From Microbacterium lacticum (GTDB taxonomy: Bacteria; Actinomycetota; Actinomycetes; Actinomycetales; Microbacteriaceae), in contig NZ_VFPS01000001.1 in assembly GCF_006716815.1 (NCBI RefSeq), positions 620,001 through 684,000 of the forward strand: a stretch of DNA of 64,000 nucleotides, read 5' to 3'. Numbering within the stretch: the first letter of the stretch is position 1; every line of letters begins with the position of its first letter. Both the position numbers and the translations under genes were made by a program. Below the pieces are notes generated by a model. That model had not been told where the DNA came from and did no database searches. It saw only the letters and a program-made list of their open reading frames with translations. Below are positions 55,870 to 63,994 of this stretch, piece by piece.

Positions 55870-57066
55870 TCAGAGCGCCGACGGGATCGATGGCACCGGG
55901 GTCGCCACCCGCGACGACATCGATAGTCGCTGGAGTGGACGTGGGGGACGCGACGCGTCGCGCACAAGGCGCTGCACGTCGGCGGGCTCGAGATCGGGCA
56001 GCATGGGAAGCCCCTGCCCCCAATGGCGCAGGGTCCGCTCGGCCAGCGCGGGCACGGTCGCAGCGGGGACGCCGATCGTCGTCGCCAGTCCCGCGCCCTG
56101 CAGGAGTCCAGTCAGCCAGTCGGAAGCCGTCCTCCCCGAGGCATCCAGCTGTCCGCGCAGCGCCTCCAGACGCTGCGCGGAACCCCAGCGTTCGTCGCCC
56201 GCTTCGATCAGCCGCCAGGCCGCAATGGTCACGGCGGGCAGCACCGCCATCTTGCGCAGGCCGAGCACGGCGGACAGCTCCGTGCCGACGTACCAGGCCC
56301 GGGCGCCGTACGGGTTGCCTTGGGGCAGCTCGCCGTGGTGGCTCAGTGCCCCGGCACGGAGCACGAGGTGGCGCGCCGCGTCGCCGAGGTCGCGGTGCAG
56401 CACGTCGATCACCCCACGGCACAACGTCGGCACCAGGGCGTCTCGCAGCGGATCGCCGTCGACATCGCCGACGAACGAGCTCGCGAGGCGGAGCAGAACC
56501 TCCACGACGCCCTCGCGTTGCAGGGGATCGGGAAGGGTGGACGCCGCATCGCCGAGCAGCACGCAGGAGTCCGGCCGCAGATGCGCACCACTGACCAGAC
56601 GCCGCCTTCCGGCTACGTCGGCGATGGCGACGGAGCTCGACTCGCTGCCGGTGCCGAGTGTCGTCGGCACCGCAACAAGTACCGTCGCAGGCTGCGCCAT
56701 GGTGGGGCGCAGGGCCACGAATCCACTGCGCGTGCGCGCCGTCAGCCGTTCTCGAAAGCCGCGCTGCGCCCATAGCCGAACGAGCTTGGCGGCATCCAGG
56801 AGGCTCCCCCCGCCGATCGCGACCGTCGCCGCCGACGTCGACATGAGGTCATGCAGTTGCGCGACCGTGTCCAGACCGGCGTGCGGCGCCACCCGGCGCA
56901 CGACGGGATTCCTGCCCAGAGAGCTGATGACGTCGCCCACCGTAGTCAGGAACGGCGCGGATTCCGGCACACCGGAGTCGACCAGCACGGTCACGTCGCC
57001 CGCACGCGCGGTCAAAAGTGCGTGCGCGGCGGCGCTCCACGCCGTCAGTGTCGGGGCGTAACTCAC
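55870..57066 (-). CDS. Iron-alcohol-dehydrogenase-like daptide maturation enzyme (MpaB-like)
   Basis: 398 residues. N-terminal nucleotide-binding part with VAIGGGSLLDAAKLVRLWA and VAVPTTLGTGSESSSVAI, hallmarks of the Fe-ADH/dehydroquinate-synthase fold. In daptide pathways such an enzyme oxidatively decarboxylates the precursor's C-terminal Thr. By eye the usual metal-binding Asp and His residues are not at their normal places (the GMDALTHAIE-like segment reads GVVEVLLRLA, and the pHG segment lacks its partner His). GTG start overlaps the aminotransferase stop by four bases. Confidence 0.82.
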   Translation of the reverse strand: MSYAPTLTAWSAAAHALLTARAGDVTVLVDSGVPESAPFLTTVGDVISSLGRNPVVRRVAPHAGLDTVAQLHDLMSTSAATVAIGGGSLLDAAKLVRLWAQRGFRERLTARTRSGFVALRPTMAQPATVLVAVPTTLGTGSESSSVAIADVAGRRRLVSGAHLRPDSCVLLGDAASTLPDPLQREGVVEVLLRLASSFVGDVDGDPLRDALVPTLCRGVIDVLHRDLGDAARHLVLRAGALSHHGELPQGNPYGARAWYVGTELSAVLGLRKMAVLPAVTIAAWRLIEAGDERWGSAQRLEALRGQLDASGRTASDWLTGLLQGAGLATTIGVPAATVPALAERTLRHWGQGLPMLPDLEPADVQRLVRDASRPPRPLQRLSMSSRVATPVPSIPSAL

Positions 57067-59207
57067 GATGTGCGTGCGGCGAAGGCGGCGAGGCCGATCC
57101 GGATGCCCGCGAAGAGGGCGGCGAGGGCGTCATCGGTCATGGTTAGAGCGGGGGCGAGCTGTATACCGGCGAGTCCGGGATGGACGATCACCCGGCCCGT
57201 CGTGCGCAGCGCGGCCACGACGTCCGGGACCTGTGCCTGTGGCAGCGCGGAGCCGTCCGGCAGCGACAGGCTCAGGGCGCGGAAGCATCCCCTGCCCTGC
57301 ACCCCTGTGATGCTCGGCGTCGTCGCGATCAGATCGTCGATTGCGGTGTCGAGGCGGGCGGCGAGCCGGGCGCCGCGCGCCAGGGCGTCCAGTTCGGCGA
57401 AGCGCTGCACGGTCGCGGAGATCGCGGCGCACGATGCGGCGTTGCCGGCCTGGGTCTCGGCGTGCACGAGCACCGCCCCGGCATCGTGGAAGGTGCGCGC
57501 GACGCGCGGGGCGACCAGGATCGCCGCGATGGCGGAGGTGCCGTTGCTGAGGCCCTTCGAGGTGACCAGCAGGTCGGGTGCCCAGGGCCACTCGGAGGAG
57601 GCGAACAGGGGCCCGGTGCGGCCGAAGCCGGTGGCGACCTCATCGACCACGAGCAGGACGCCGTGGGCGTCGCGGGCCGCACCGAGCGCCTCGACGAACT
57701 CCGCCGTCAGCACGGTGTTGCCGGTGCCGAGCACGGGTTCGACGACGAGCGCGCCGATCGTGCCGCCTGCACGCGACATCAGCGCCGTCAACGCGTCGAC
57801 GTCGTTCGCCGGGATGTGCCGCACCAGGCGCGTCTCGGCACCGTAGAGGCTGCGACCGAGATCTTCTCCGGTCAGGCCGAAGGCGCCATAGGTGAGGCCG
57901 TGGAAGCTCTGCTCGAGTCCGGCGACGATCTTGCGGTGGGGCATGTCGCGCAGCGCCCAGAACTGGCGGGCGATCTTGAGCACGGCGTCGTTGGCCGACC
58001 CGCCGGAGGTGGTGAAGACCACCGTGTCGAAGCGCTCGTCGGTGAGGCGGATCAGGTCCTCCGCCGCCCGTCGAGCGTAGACGTTCTCATAGCGGAACAC
58101 CCCCGCGTAGGAGGAGGCCGTCGTCGCCTCGGCGATCGCGGCCGCGATCGCCGGATCCCCGTAGCCCAGATTCACGTTCCAGAGCCCGCTCGTCCCGCAC
58201 ACCAGCCGGCTCCCATCGGCCATCTGCACCGTGGTGCCGTGCGCCGAGACCACGCAACGCCCGTCGTCGGCGACCGAGACGACGAGGGTGGGCGCGTGCC
58301 CGCCGATGGTGGGCAGCTGACCGCTGGATGCCGCGACGCCGAGAGCCGCGGCGAGGGCGTCGTGCTGCTTCTGCGCGCGCGTGCGGTCGTCCACGGCGGG
58401 CAGGGGCAGCGGCTCGCCGTTCTCGTCGAGCGCGAAGGGGTCGTCGAACTGCACCGCGGGAGCGAGTTGCGCGTCGAAGATGGTCTGCAGCTGCGCCGCG
58501 ACCTCGGGCAGCAGCATTCCTCGAGCGGGTACGCCGTGCGGCGTCGCGGTGCCGAGGACGAACGAGCGCTTCCGGACCGCCGCGCGCTCGCGCGGCTCGG
58601 AGCCGTCTTGATCGAGGGCGACCGACCAGGTCTGCGCGTGGATCGCGAGCACCGCGGCGCAGGCCGGCGGCGCACCGTCGGGGCCTTCGCCGCGGGCTTC
58701 GGCCACCACGACATCCGCGGCCGCGTGCCGCGCCTCGGTCGACACCCGCGGCGCGGTCTCCTGCAGCGGGCCGGTGATCGCGAGGATGCCGTCGACACCG
58801 ATCACTCCGTCGACCATCGCCGCACGCACGGAGGGGAAGTCGGACGCGAGCAGCTCGCCGGTCAGGTCCGAGACCTGAGGGCGCACCGCTTTGGCGGCGC
58901 GCTGCCACCGGCCGGCGGTCGCGGTGGAGACCCGTGTCGTCTCTTCGAGGAGTTCGGTGACGTTCCGGCATCCGAGGTGCGATGTCATCCGCTCGTCGCG
59001 GACGGCGGTTTCCGAGCGCCGCACGACCTCGCCGGTGGCGTCGACGAGGAGCGCTTCGACGAGTCGTTGCAGCGCCGCGAGCGCCGCGAGCTGCGCCCCG
59101 AGCTCGCGCTCGTTCGCCCGTTGCAGGGCGCGTGTGGACGCGCACTCCGCCACCAGCCCCGCGACCCGCGACTGCAGGCCTTCGAGCGGGTGCGACAGGA
59201 GGTCCAT
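57063..59207 (-). CDS. Chimeric ORF: DUF222 N-terminus fused to class III aminotransferase (MpaC-like)
   Basis: One frame of 714 residues from ATG 59207 (CAGAAT 7 bases upstream). Residues 1-~314 are DUF222 (LQSRVAGLVAECASTRALQR, TSHLGCRNVTELLEETTRVS, ending GQLPTIGGHAPTLVVSVA). The rest is a PLP aminotransferase: CGTSGLWNVNLGYGDPAI, FTTSGGSANDAVLKIARQFW, LLVVDEVATGFGRTGPLF, LLVTSKGLSNGTSA (PLP lysine). In daptides this enzyme aminates the ketone left by decarboxylation. Its own first ~15-25 residues are replaced by the DUF222 part. An internal start could still yield a near-normal enzyme. Confidence 0.82.
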   Translation of the reverse strand: MDLLSHPLEGLQSRVAGLVAECASTRALQRANERELGAQLAALAALQRLVEALLVDATGEVVRRSETAVRDERMTSHLGCRNVTELLEETTRVSTATAGRWQRAAKAVRPQVSDLTGELLASDFPSVRAAMVDGVIGVDGILAITGPLQETAPRVSTEARHAAADVVVAEARGEGPDGAPPACAAVLAIHAQTWSVALDQDGSEPRERAAVRKRSFVLGTATPHGVPARGMLLPEVAAQLQTIFDAQLAPAVQFDDPFALDENGEPLPLPAVDDRTRAQKQHDALAAALGVAASSGQLPTIGGHAPTLVVSVADDGRCVVSAHGTTVQMADGSRLVCGTSGLWNVNLGYGDPAIAAAIAEATTASSYAGVFRYENVYARRAAEDLIRLTDERFDTVVFTTSGGSANDAVLKIARQFWALRDMPHRKIVAGLEQSFHGLTYGAFGLTGEDLGRSLYGAETRLVRHIPANDVDALTALMSRAGGTIGALVVEPVLGTGNTVLTAEFVEALGAARDAHGVLLVVDEVATGFGRTGPLFASSEWPWAPDLLVTSKGLSNGTSAIAAILVAPRVARTFHDAGAVLVHAETQAGNAASCAAISATVQRFAELDALARGARLAARLDTAIDDLIATTPSITGVQGRGCFRALSLSLPDGSALPQAQVPDVVAALRTTGRVIVHPGLAGIQLAPALTMTDDALAALFAGIRIGLAAFAARTS
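58267..58322. repeat. 56-bp direct repeat, right copy
   Basis: Perfect copy of 54721-54776. On the minus strand it is the last DUF222-encoding segment before the aminotransferase sequence starts. Confidence 0.95.
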
Positions 59208-59407
59208 ACCGCCCATTCTGCCGAGGGGGTCGGACATCGCGGCTCGAAAAAAGCCCGGTCTAGGGTGGAAACAATCGTCGTGCGATGAGAGTCCTCTCAC
59301 CTGCTGCGCGCGTACCGGACCGGGACATCCGATGACGGTGACCCGCCAGCCGGGCGGGCGACACGCCGTCCTCCGACGTCATACCTGACGCCCGGGGAGG
59401 GCGCGGG
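59208..59407. other. Intergenic region between the DUF222 start and IS481
   Basis: Contains the divergent DUF222 promoter (CAGAAT on the minus strand near 59215-59220) and a GC-rich stretch with no supported gene. It was probably the upstream region of the gene at 60538 before the IS481 insertion. Confidence 0.5.
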
Positions 59408-59408
59408 T

Positions 59409-60383
59409 CTAGGTGTACTGACCTCGACCGTTGTTGATTCGGTCGATGGGGGTTTTGCCTCCGATGCCGAGGTGGTGCCTGTCTAGGTTGTAGTAGTCGA
59501 GCCAGGTCGTCAACCCTGCTTTTCGGTCGTCGTTCGAGCTCCAGGGGCGGGCGTAGGCCCACTCGGTGGCGAGGGTGCGGTTGAGGCGTTCGACTTTCCC
59601 GTTGGTCCAGGGGCAGTGCGGTTTGATGAACCGCTGTCGGATGCCGTGCGCGTCGACCACGGCCTTGAACGCGGCCGAGTGGCGGTAAGCGAACGCGTTG
59701 TCGCTGATGACGCGTTCGACTGTGACGCCGAGGCGCGCGTAGAACGCGATCGCGCGGTCGAGGACGCCCGCCGCGGTGGTGCCTTTCTCGTCGTCGTGGA
59801 TCTCCGCGTAAGCAACTCGGGAATGGTCGTCGATGACGGTGTGCACGTAGTCGTAACCCAGGCCCCGCTTGCGCGCAGGACGTTGCCCGCGGCCATGCAG
59901 ACGCCATCCGCCGCCGTCGGGGATACGGCCGAGTTTCTTCACATCAACGTGGATCAGGGACCCGGGATGATCATGCTCGTAACGCTGCGCGGATCGGCGG
60001 GTCGCGCGGATCACGGACCCCGTGACCGGGTCCAGCTCCCGCAGCAACGGCACGTGGTGGCGGCGCAACACCCTACCGACCGTTGAGGCCTGCAAGCCGA
60101 GCTTGTCAGCGATGAACACCGGCCCACGCCGAGTGAGGTGCCGCATGATCCGCACCCTCGCCTCCACGCACGCTTTGGTCTGGCGAGGGTGGGAGCGGGC
60201 GACGCTGGAACGATCGATCAGGCCCGCCGGGCCGCACTCCCGGAACCTGCGCCACCACCGCCACGCGGTCGTGCGGGAGATCCCCATTTCCGCGGCAACA
60301 TGCGCGACCGCACGCCCCGACTGGATGCGCTGAACCATGATCAACCGGCCGGCCGGAGTCAGCCGGGCATTAGCGTGAGACAA
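59409..60383 (-). CDS. IS481-family transposase (copy 2)
   Basis: 324 residues from TTG 60383 with CGGAGG upstream, as in copy 1; a longer in-frame start at 60539 would begin outside the element and is not favoured. All DDE residues are present (HVDVKK, VISDNAF, KVERLNRTL). The final codon ACC and the stop TAG come from the target (CCTAGA on this strand), which explains the terminal Thr against Ile in copy 1. Confidence 0.93.
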   Translation of the reverse strand: MSHANARLTPAGRLIMVQRIQSGRAVAHVAAEMGISRTTAWRWWRRFRECGPAGLIDRSSVARSHPRQTKACVEARVRIMRHLTRRGPVFIADKLGLQASTVGRVLRRHHVPLLRELDPVTGSVIRATRRSAQRYEHDHPGSLIHVDVKKLGRIPDGGGWRLHGRGQRPARKRGLGYDYVHTVIDDHSRVAYAEIHDDEKGTTAAGVLDRAIAFYARLGVTVERVISDNAFAYRHSAAFKAVVDAHGIRQRFIKPHCPWTNGKVERLNRTLATEWAYARPWSSNDDRKAGLTTWLDYYNLDRHHLGIGGKTPIDRINNGRGQYT

Positions 60384-60477
60384 GAGAGACCTCCGTGCGT
60401 TTGAGCTGAAGAACTTAGACAGCTCCAACTCGACCCCGGAGGTCTCTCCTACGTCAACAACGATCTGGGTCAGTACA
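59414..60477 (-). mobile_element. IS481-family element, copy 2 (1,064 bp)
   Basis: Same ends and exactly the same length as the element at 5033-6096, opposite orientation. Target duplication TCTAGG at 59408-59413 and 60478-60483. The protein differs from copy 1 at three residues noticed (VLD/VLE, GGK/GGR, final T/I). The recent transposition has separated the gene at 60538 from its upstream DNA. Confidence 0.95.
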
Positions 60478-60479
60478 TC

Positions 60480-60485
60480 TAGGGT
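60480..60485 (+). promoter_or_regulatory. Probable -10 box at the IS481 insertion point
   Basis: TAGGGT, the form seen at several leaderless genes here, overlaps the right TCTAGG duplication. Any original -35 is now 1 kb away; the IS end would have to supply one. The leader to the ATG at 60538 would be about 46 bases. Confidence 0.45.
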
Positions 60486-60537
60486 GAGCCGCAGAACGAC
60501 CGGGGCAGCCGCACCGGCCTCTCTCGAAGGAGTCGAC

Positions 60538-61035
60538 ATGAGTGATCAGCACATTCCTCCCGTCCCGCCGCAGCCCGGATCGGGGTCGGGCTCCACGCCT
60601 CCGCCGTCGAACCCGGGTCAGACCCCGAATGCGGGTCAGACCCCGCCCTCGAGTCAAGCCCCGAACGCCGGCAACCAGTGGGAGAACGTCGCGAGCGGCG
60701 CGGCCCAGTCGTTCGGCACCAGCATCTCCGACGTCGGCACGCCGGGCTTCTTCGCCGGGCTGTTCGACTACAGCTTCTCGAAGTTCATCACGACGAAGGT
60801 CCTCGGCGTGCTGTACGGCCTCATCACCGTGCTCCTCGTGATCGGCTACATCATCGCCGTGATCAGCGCGTTCACCTCGAGCGTCTGGCTCGGGCTCGTC
60901 ATTCTGATCCTCGGACCGCTCATCGGGCTCGTCTACCTGATCTTCGCCCGCATCACGCTCGAGTTCTACGCGGCCGCGATCCGCACGGCGAGCAACACGA
61001 CGACGCTCGTCGAGCAGGGCGGCCTGCGCCGCTGA
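60538..61035 (+). CDS. DUF4282 family membrane protein
   Basis: 165 residues: a Pro/Gly/Ser/Gln-rich N-terminus with repeats of (N/S)(P/A)GQTP, then GFFAGLFDYSFSKFITTKV and two membrane helices (VLYGLITVLLVIGYIIAVISA; LGLVILILGPLIGLVYLIF), ending RITLEFYAAAIR. GAAGGA precedes the ATG. Function unknown. Confidence 0.88.
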   Translation: MSDQHIPPVPPQPGSGSGSTPPPSNPGQTPNAGQTPPSSQAPNAGNQWENVASGAAQSFGTSISDVGTPGFFAGLFDYSFSKFITTKVLGVLYGLITVLLVIGYIIAVISAFTSSVWLGLVILILGPLIGLVYLIFARITLEFYAAAIRTASNTTTLVEQGGLRR

Positions 61036-61080
61036 CCAGCGCCCCTGGTGCGCGCCCAACCGACCGGTGAGAATGAGGCG

Positions 61081-62364
61081 ATGAGCGCCGCGAACAGAAT
61101 CGTCACCTCGAACGCGATCATCACGATGGACGACGACGCGCTTCGCGTCGAAGCCATCGCGGTCGACAGCCGCTCTGGGAAGATCGTCGCCGTCGGCGCG
61201 CTCTCCGACCTCCGCGACGCGCATCCGCGCGCCGAGGTGGTCGATCTCGGCTGCGACGTCGTCCTCCCCGGTTTCATCGATCCACACAGTCATCCGCTCT
61301 TCAGCGGGATGGTCTGCATGGAGCCGACGCACTGGATCGCCCCGTACGTCGGCTACGGCACCCACGACGACGTGACGGCGCTCAAGATCTGGGCCGACGG
61401 GTCGCCTTGGGTCGGGAATATCGCCGCCACCTACCCCTACCTCGACAACGAGACGGTGCACGCCGCCGGCATCGCCGTCGGCCCCACGCGCGAGAGCGCC
61501 CTCAACTACACGCCCGCCGAGCTCGACGACCTCCTCGACAGCTTCAGCGACGACGACTGGCAGTTCGCCGTCCACATGAACGGCGACTACGCCCTGGACG
61601 TCGTGCTCGACTCCTACCAGCGCGAGCTCACCCGGTGCGCGCTGCTGGGCACCGATCATCGCTGGCGCGTCAAGCACGTCGGCGGTGCGCGCAAGGACCA
61701 GTTCGAGCGCGCCGCGAAGCTCGGCGTGGCGGTCTCGATGGCGCCGTTCCAGTTCCTCTACTGGGGCGACGTCCTCGACGGCACGCTCTTCCCGCACCGC
61801 ATCGGCTCGCAGTGGCAGCGCTTCGCCGATGCGGTGGATGCCGGGGCATCCGTCAGCTTCCACAACGACGGCTCCGTGAGCCCGCCGATCCCGCTCCGGA
61901 ACATCCAGGCGGCCGTCACGCGCCACACGTTCTCGGGGGAGGAGCACGGGCCCGAGCAGCGCATGAGCCTCGACGACGCGCTCCGCGCGCACACCGTCGT
62001 CGCCGCCCAACACATCCGTCGCCCCGACCTCGGCTCGATCACGCCCGGCAAGCGCGCCGACTTCACGGTGCTCTCCGCCGATCCGTATCAGGTCGATCCG
62101 GCGCGAATCGAGAAGGACATCGAGGTGCGCGGCACGTGGCGCGACGGCCGCGCGCTCGACCTCGACGCGTTCGACCAGCAGATCCGCGACTTCGCGGGAC
62201 GCACCGAACTGCTCGAGAAGATGCTCACCCGCCTCGCGTCCTCCGCCTCGAAGCGCGGTCGCTCGCGCTCCGCCGATTCGGCCGACGAGACGCCCGCCGA
62301 GTCGACCACCGATTCGCCCACCCAGCCGTCCGAAGAGTCGCCCGCCGAGACGCCCGCGTCGTGA
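61081..62364 (+). CDS. YtcJ-like amidohydrolase, shorter than usual
   Basis: 427 residues. VVLPGFIDPHSHPLFSGM (metal HxH), KIWADGSPWVG, WQFAVHMNGDYALDVVL, DHRWRVKHVGGARKDQFERA and SFHNDGSVSPPIPLRNIQ are family blocks. The usual ~150 residues between GYGTHDDVTAL and KIWADGSPWVG appear to be missing in frame, so activity is doubtful. A Ser/Asp/Glu/Pro tail of 40 residues follows. ATG 61081 has GAGG upstream. Confidence 0.82.
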   Translation: MSAANRIVTSNAIITMDDDALRVEAIAVDSRSGKIVAVGALSDLRDAHPRAEVVDLGCDVVLPGFIDPHSHPLFSGMVCMEPTHWIAPYVGYGTHDDVTALKIWADGSPWVGNIAATYPYLDNETVHAAGIAVGPTRESALNYTPAELDDLLDSFSDDDWQFAVHMNGDYALDVVLDSYQRELTRCALLGTDHRWRVKHVGGARKDQFERAAKLGVAVSMAPFQFLYWGDVLDGTLFPHRIGSQWQRFADAVDAGASVSFHNDGSVSPPIPLRNIQAAVTRHTFSGEEHGPEQRMSLDDALRAHTVVAAQHIRRPDLGSITPGKRADFTVLSADPYQVDPARIEKDIEVRGTWRDGRALDLDAFDQQIRDFAGRTELLEKMLTRLASSASKRGRSRSADSADETPAESTTDSPTQPSEESPAETPAS

Positions 62365-62419
62365 CGTGCAGGCCGGATCGACCGGCTAGAGTGGGAGTCA
62401 TCCGCAACCTTTAACCCCG

Positions 62420-62430
62420 TCCCGTGAGGC
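62420..62430 (+). promoter_or_regulatory. PyrR-binding loop in the pyrR leader
   Basis: UCCCGUGAGGC fits the core UCCNGNGAGGY of the known PyrR RNA-binding loop. It lies between a TAGAGT -10 (about 62387-62392) and the pyrR ribosome site GGAGAAGGGAG. As in mycobacteria, PyrR bound here with UMP could hide the ribosome site. Confidence 0.7.
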
Positions 62431-62447
62431 GGAGAAGGGAGCTGCGC

Positions 62448-62990
62448 ATGGTCATGCCCGAGTCGTCTCGGACCGTCATGCACGCCGCCGACATCGCCCG
62501 TGCCCTCACTCGGATCTCCCACGAGATCCTCGAGTCCAACAAGGGGGCCGCGGATCTCGTCCTCCTCGGCATCCCGACCCGCGGCGTCACGCTCGCCGAA
62601 CGCATCGGCGGCCTGCTCGCCGACATCGCCGGTGTCTCCGTGCCGGTCGGCGCGCTCGACGTCACGATGTACCGCGACGATCTGCACCGGAACCCGACCC
62701 GGGCCCCGCACCCGACCTCGATCCCCGCGGGCGGCATCGACGGCAAGACCGTGGTGCTCGTCGACGACGTGCTCTTCTCCGGTCGGTCGATCCGCGCCGC
62801 GCTCGACGCCCTGAACGACATCGGCCGCCCCGCCGCGGTGCGCCTCGCGATCCTCGTCGACCGCGGTCACCGCGAACTGCCGATCCGTCCCGACTTCGTC
62901 GGCAAGAACCTGCCGAGCGCCCGCAGCGAGCGGGTCAACGTGCAGCTGGCCGAGGTCGACGCATTCGAGGCGGTGACGATCGGCGCATGA
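62448..62990 (+). CDS. pyrR: Pyrimidine operon regulator / uracil phosphoribosyltransferase
   Basis: 180 residues: [33 protein letters not shown] and the PRPP loop [20 protein letters not shown]. Represses the pyr operon through RNA binding. ATG 62448 is chosen for GGAGAAGGGAG. Overlaps pyrB by 4 bases. Confidence 0.95.
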   Translation: MVMPESSRTVMHAADIARALTRISHEILESNKGAADLVLLGIPTRGVTLAERIGGLLADIAGVSVPVGALDVTMYRDDLHRNPTRAPHPTSIPAGGIDGKTVVLVDDVLFSGRSIRAALDALNDIGRPAAVRLAILVDRGHRELPIRPDFVGKNLPSARSERVNVQLAEVDAFEAVTIGA

Positions 62991-63994
62991 GGCACCTGCT
63001 CGACACCAAGACCCTCGGACTCGACGAAGCCCTGCAGATCCTCGACGTCGCCGAGGACATGCGCGACACGCAGTCGCGAGAGGTGCGGAAGCTCCCGACT
63101 CTTCGCGGCAAGACCGTCGTCAACCTCTTCTTCGAAGACTCCACCCGCACGCGCATCTCCTTCGAGGCCGCCGCGAAGCGCCTCTCCGCCGACGTCATCA
63201 ACTTCTCGGCGAAGGGGTCGAGCGTCAGCAAGGGCGAGTCGCTGCAGGACACCGCGCAGACCCTGCAGGCGATGGGCGCCGACGCGGTCGTGATCCGCCA
63301 CGGCGCCTCCGGCGCGCCGCAGACCCTCGCCACGAGCGGCTGGATCACCGCGGGCGTCGTCAACGCCGGCGACGGCACGCACGAGCACCCGACGCAGGCG
63401 CTGCTGGACGCCTTCACCATCCGCAAGCGGTTCTTCGGCGCGGAAAGCCGCGGGCGCGACCTCGCCGGCCTGCGCGTCACGATCGTCGGCGACGTGCTGC
63501 ACTCGCGGGTCGCCCGCTCGAACGTGTGGCTGCTGACGACCCTCGGCGCCCACGTCACGATCGTCGCCCCGCCGACCCTCATCCCGCAGGATGTCTCGGC
63601 CTGGCCGGTCGAGGTCGCCTACGATCTCGACGAGGCGATCGCCGCCGCCCCCGACGCGATCATGATGCTGCGCATCCAGCTCGAGCGCATGAACGCCGCG
63701 TATTTCCCCACTGAGCGGGAGTATTCGCGCCGCTGGGGGCTCGACGCGGCGCGCCTGCACGCGCTGCCGGAAGGTAGCATCGTCATGCACCCGGGTCCCA
63801 TGAACCGGGGCCTGGAGATCTCCGCCGACGCCGCCGATTCGCCGCAGTCGACCGTGCTCGAACAGGTCGCGAACGGGGTGTCGGTGCGCATGGCGGCCCT
63901 CTACCTGCTGCTGTCCGGTGAGCGGGACGCGGCAGCGGCCCGCGAGCCGGAGCCTGCATCCCGAGCCCGTCGACCCGAGGAGGACGCGCGATGA
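62987..63994 (+). CDS. pyrB: Aspartate carbamoyltransferase catalytic subunit
   Basis: 335 residues: [19 protein letters not shown] (carbamoyl-phosphate site), [49 protein letters not shown] and [12 protein letters not shown]. Commits to pyrimidine synthesis. The Ala/Glu/Arg tail after LLLSGERDA is long for the family. The next gene overlaps by ATGA. Confidence 0.95.
   Translation: MRHLLDTKTLGLDEALQILDVAEDMRDTQSREVRKLPTLRGKTVVNLFFEDSTRTRISFEAAAKRLSADVINFSAKGSSVSKGESLQDTAQTLQAMGADAVVIRHGASGAPQTLATSGWITAGVVNAGDGTHEHPTQALLDAFTIRKRFFGAESRGRDLAGLRVTIVGDVLHSRVARSNVWLLTTLGAHVTIVAPPTLIPQDVSAWPVEVAYDLDEAIAAAPDAIMMLRIQLERMNAAYFPTEREYSRRWGLDAARLHALPEGSIVMHPGPMNRGLEISADAADSPQSTVLEQVANGVSVRMAALYLLLSGERDAAAAREPEPASRARRPEEDAR

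Noticed and set aside
60384..60539. An N-terminal extension of the second IS481 transposase starting outside the element
   Set aside because: The ribosome site and family alignment favour the TTG at 60383; copy 1 lacks the extension.
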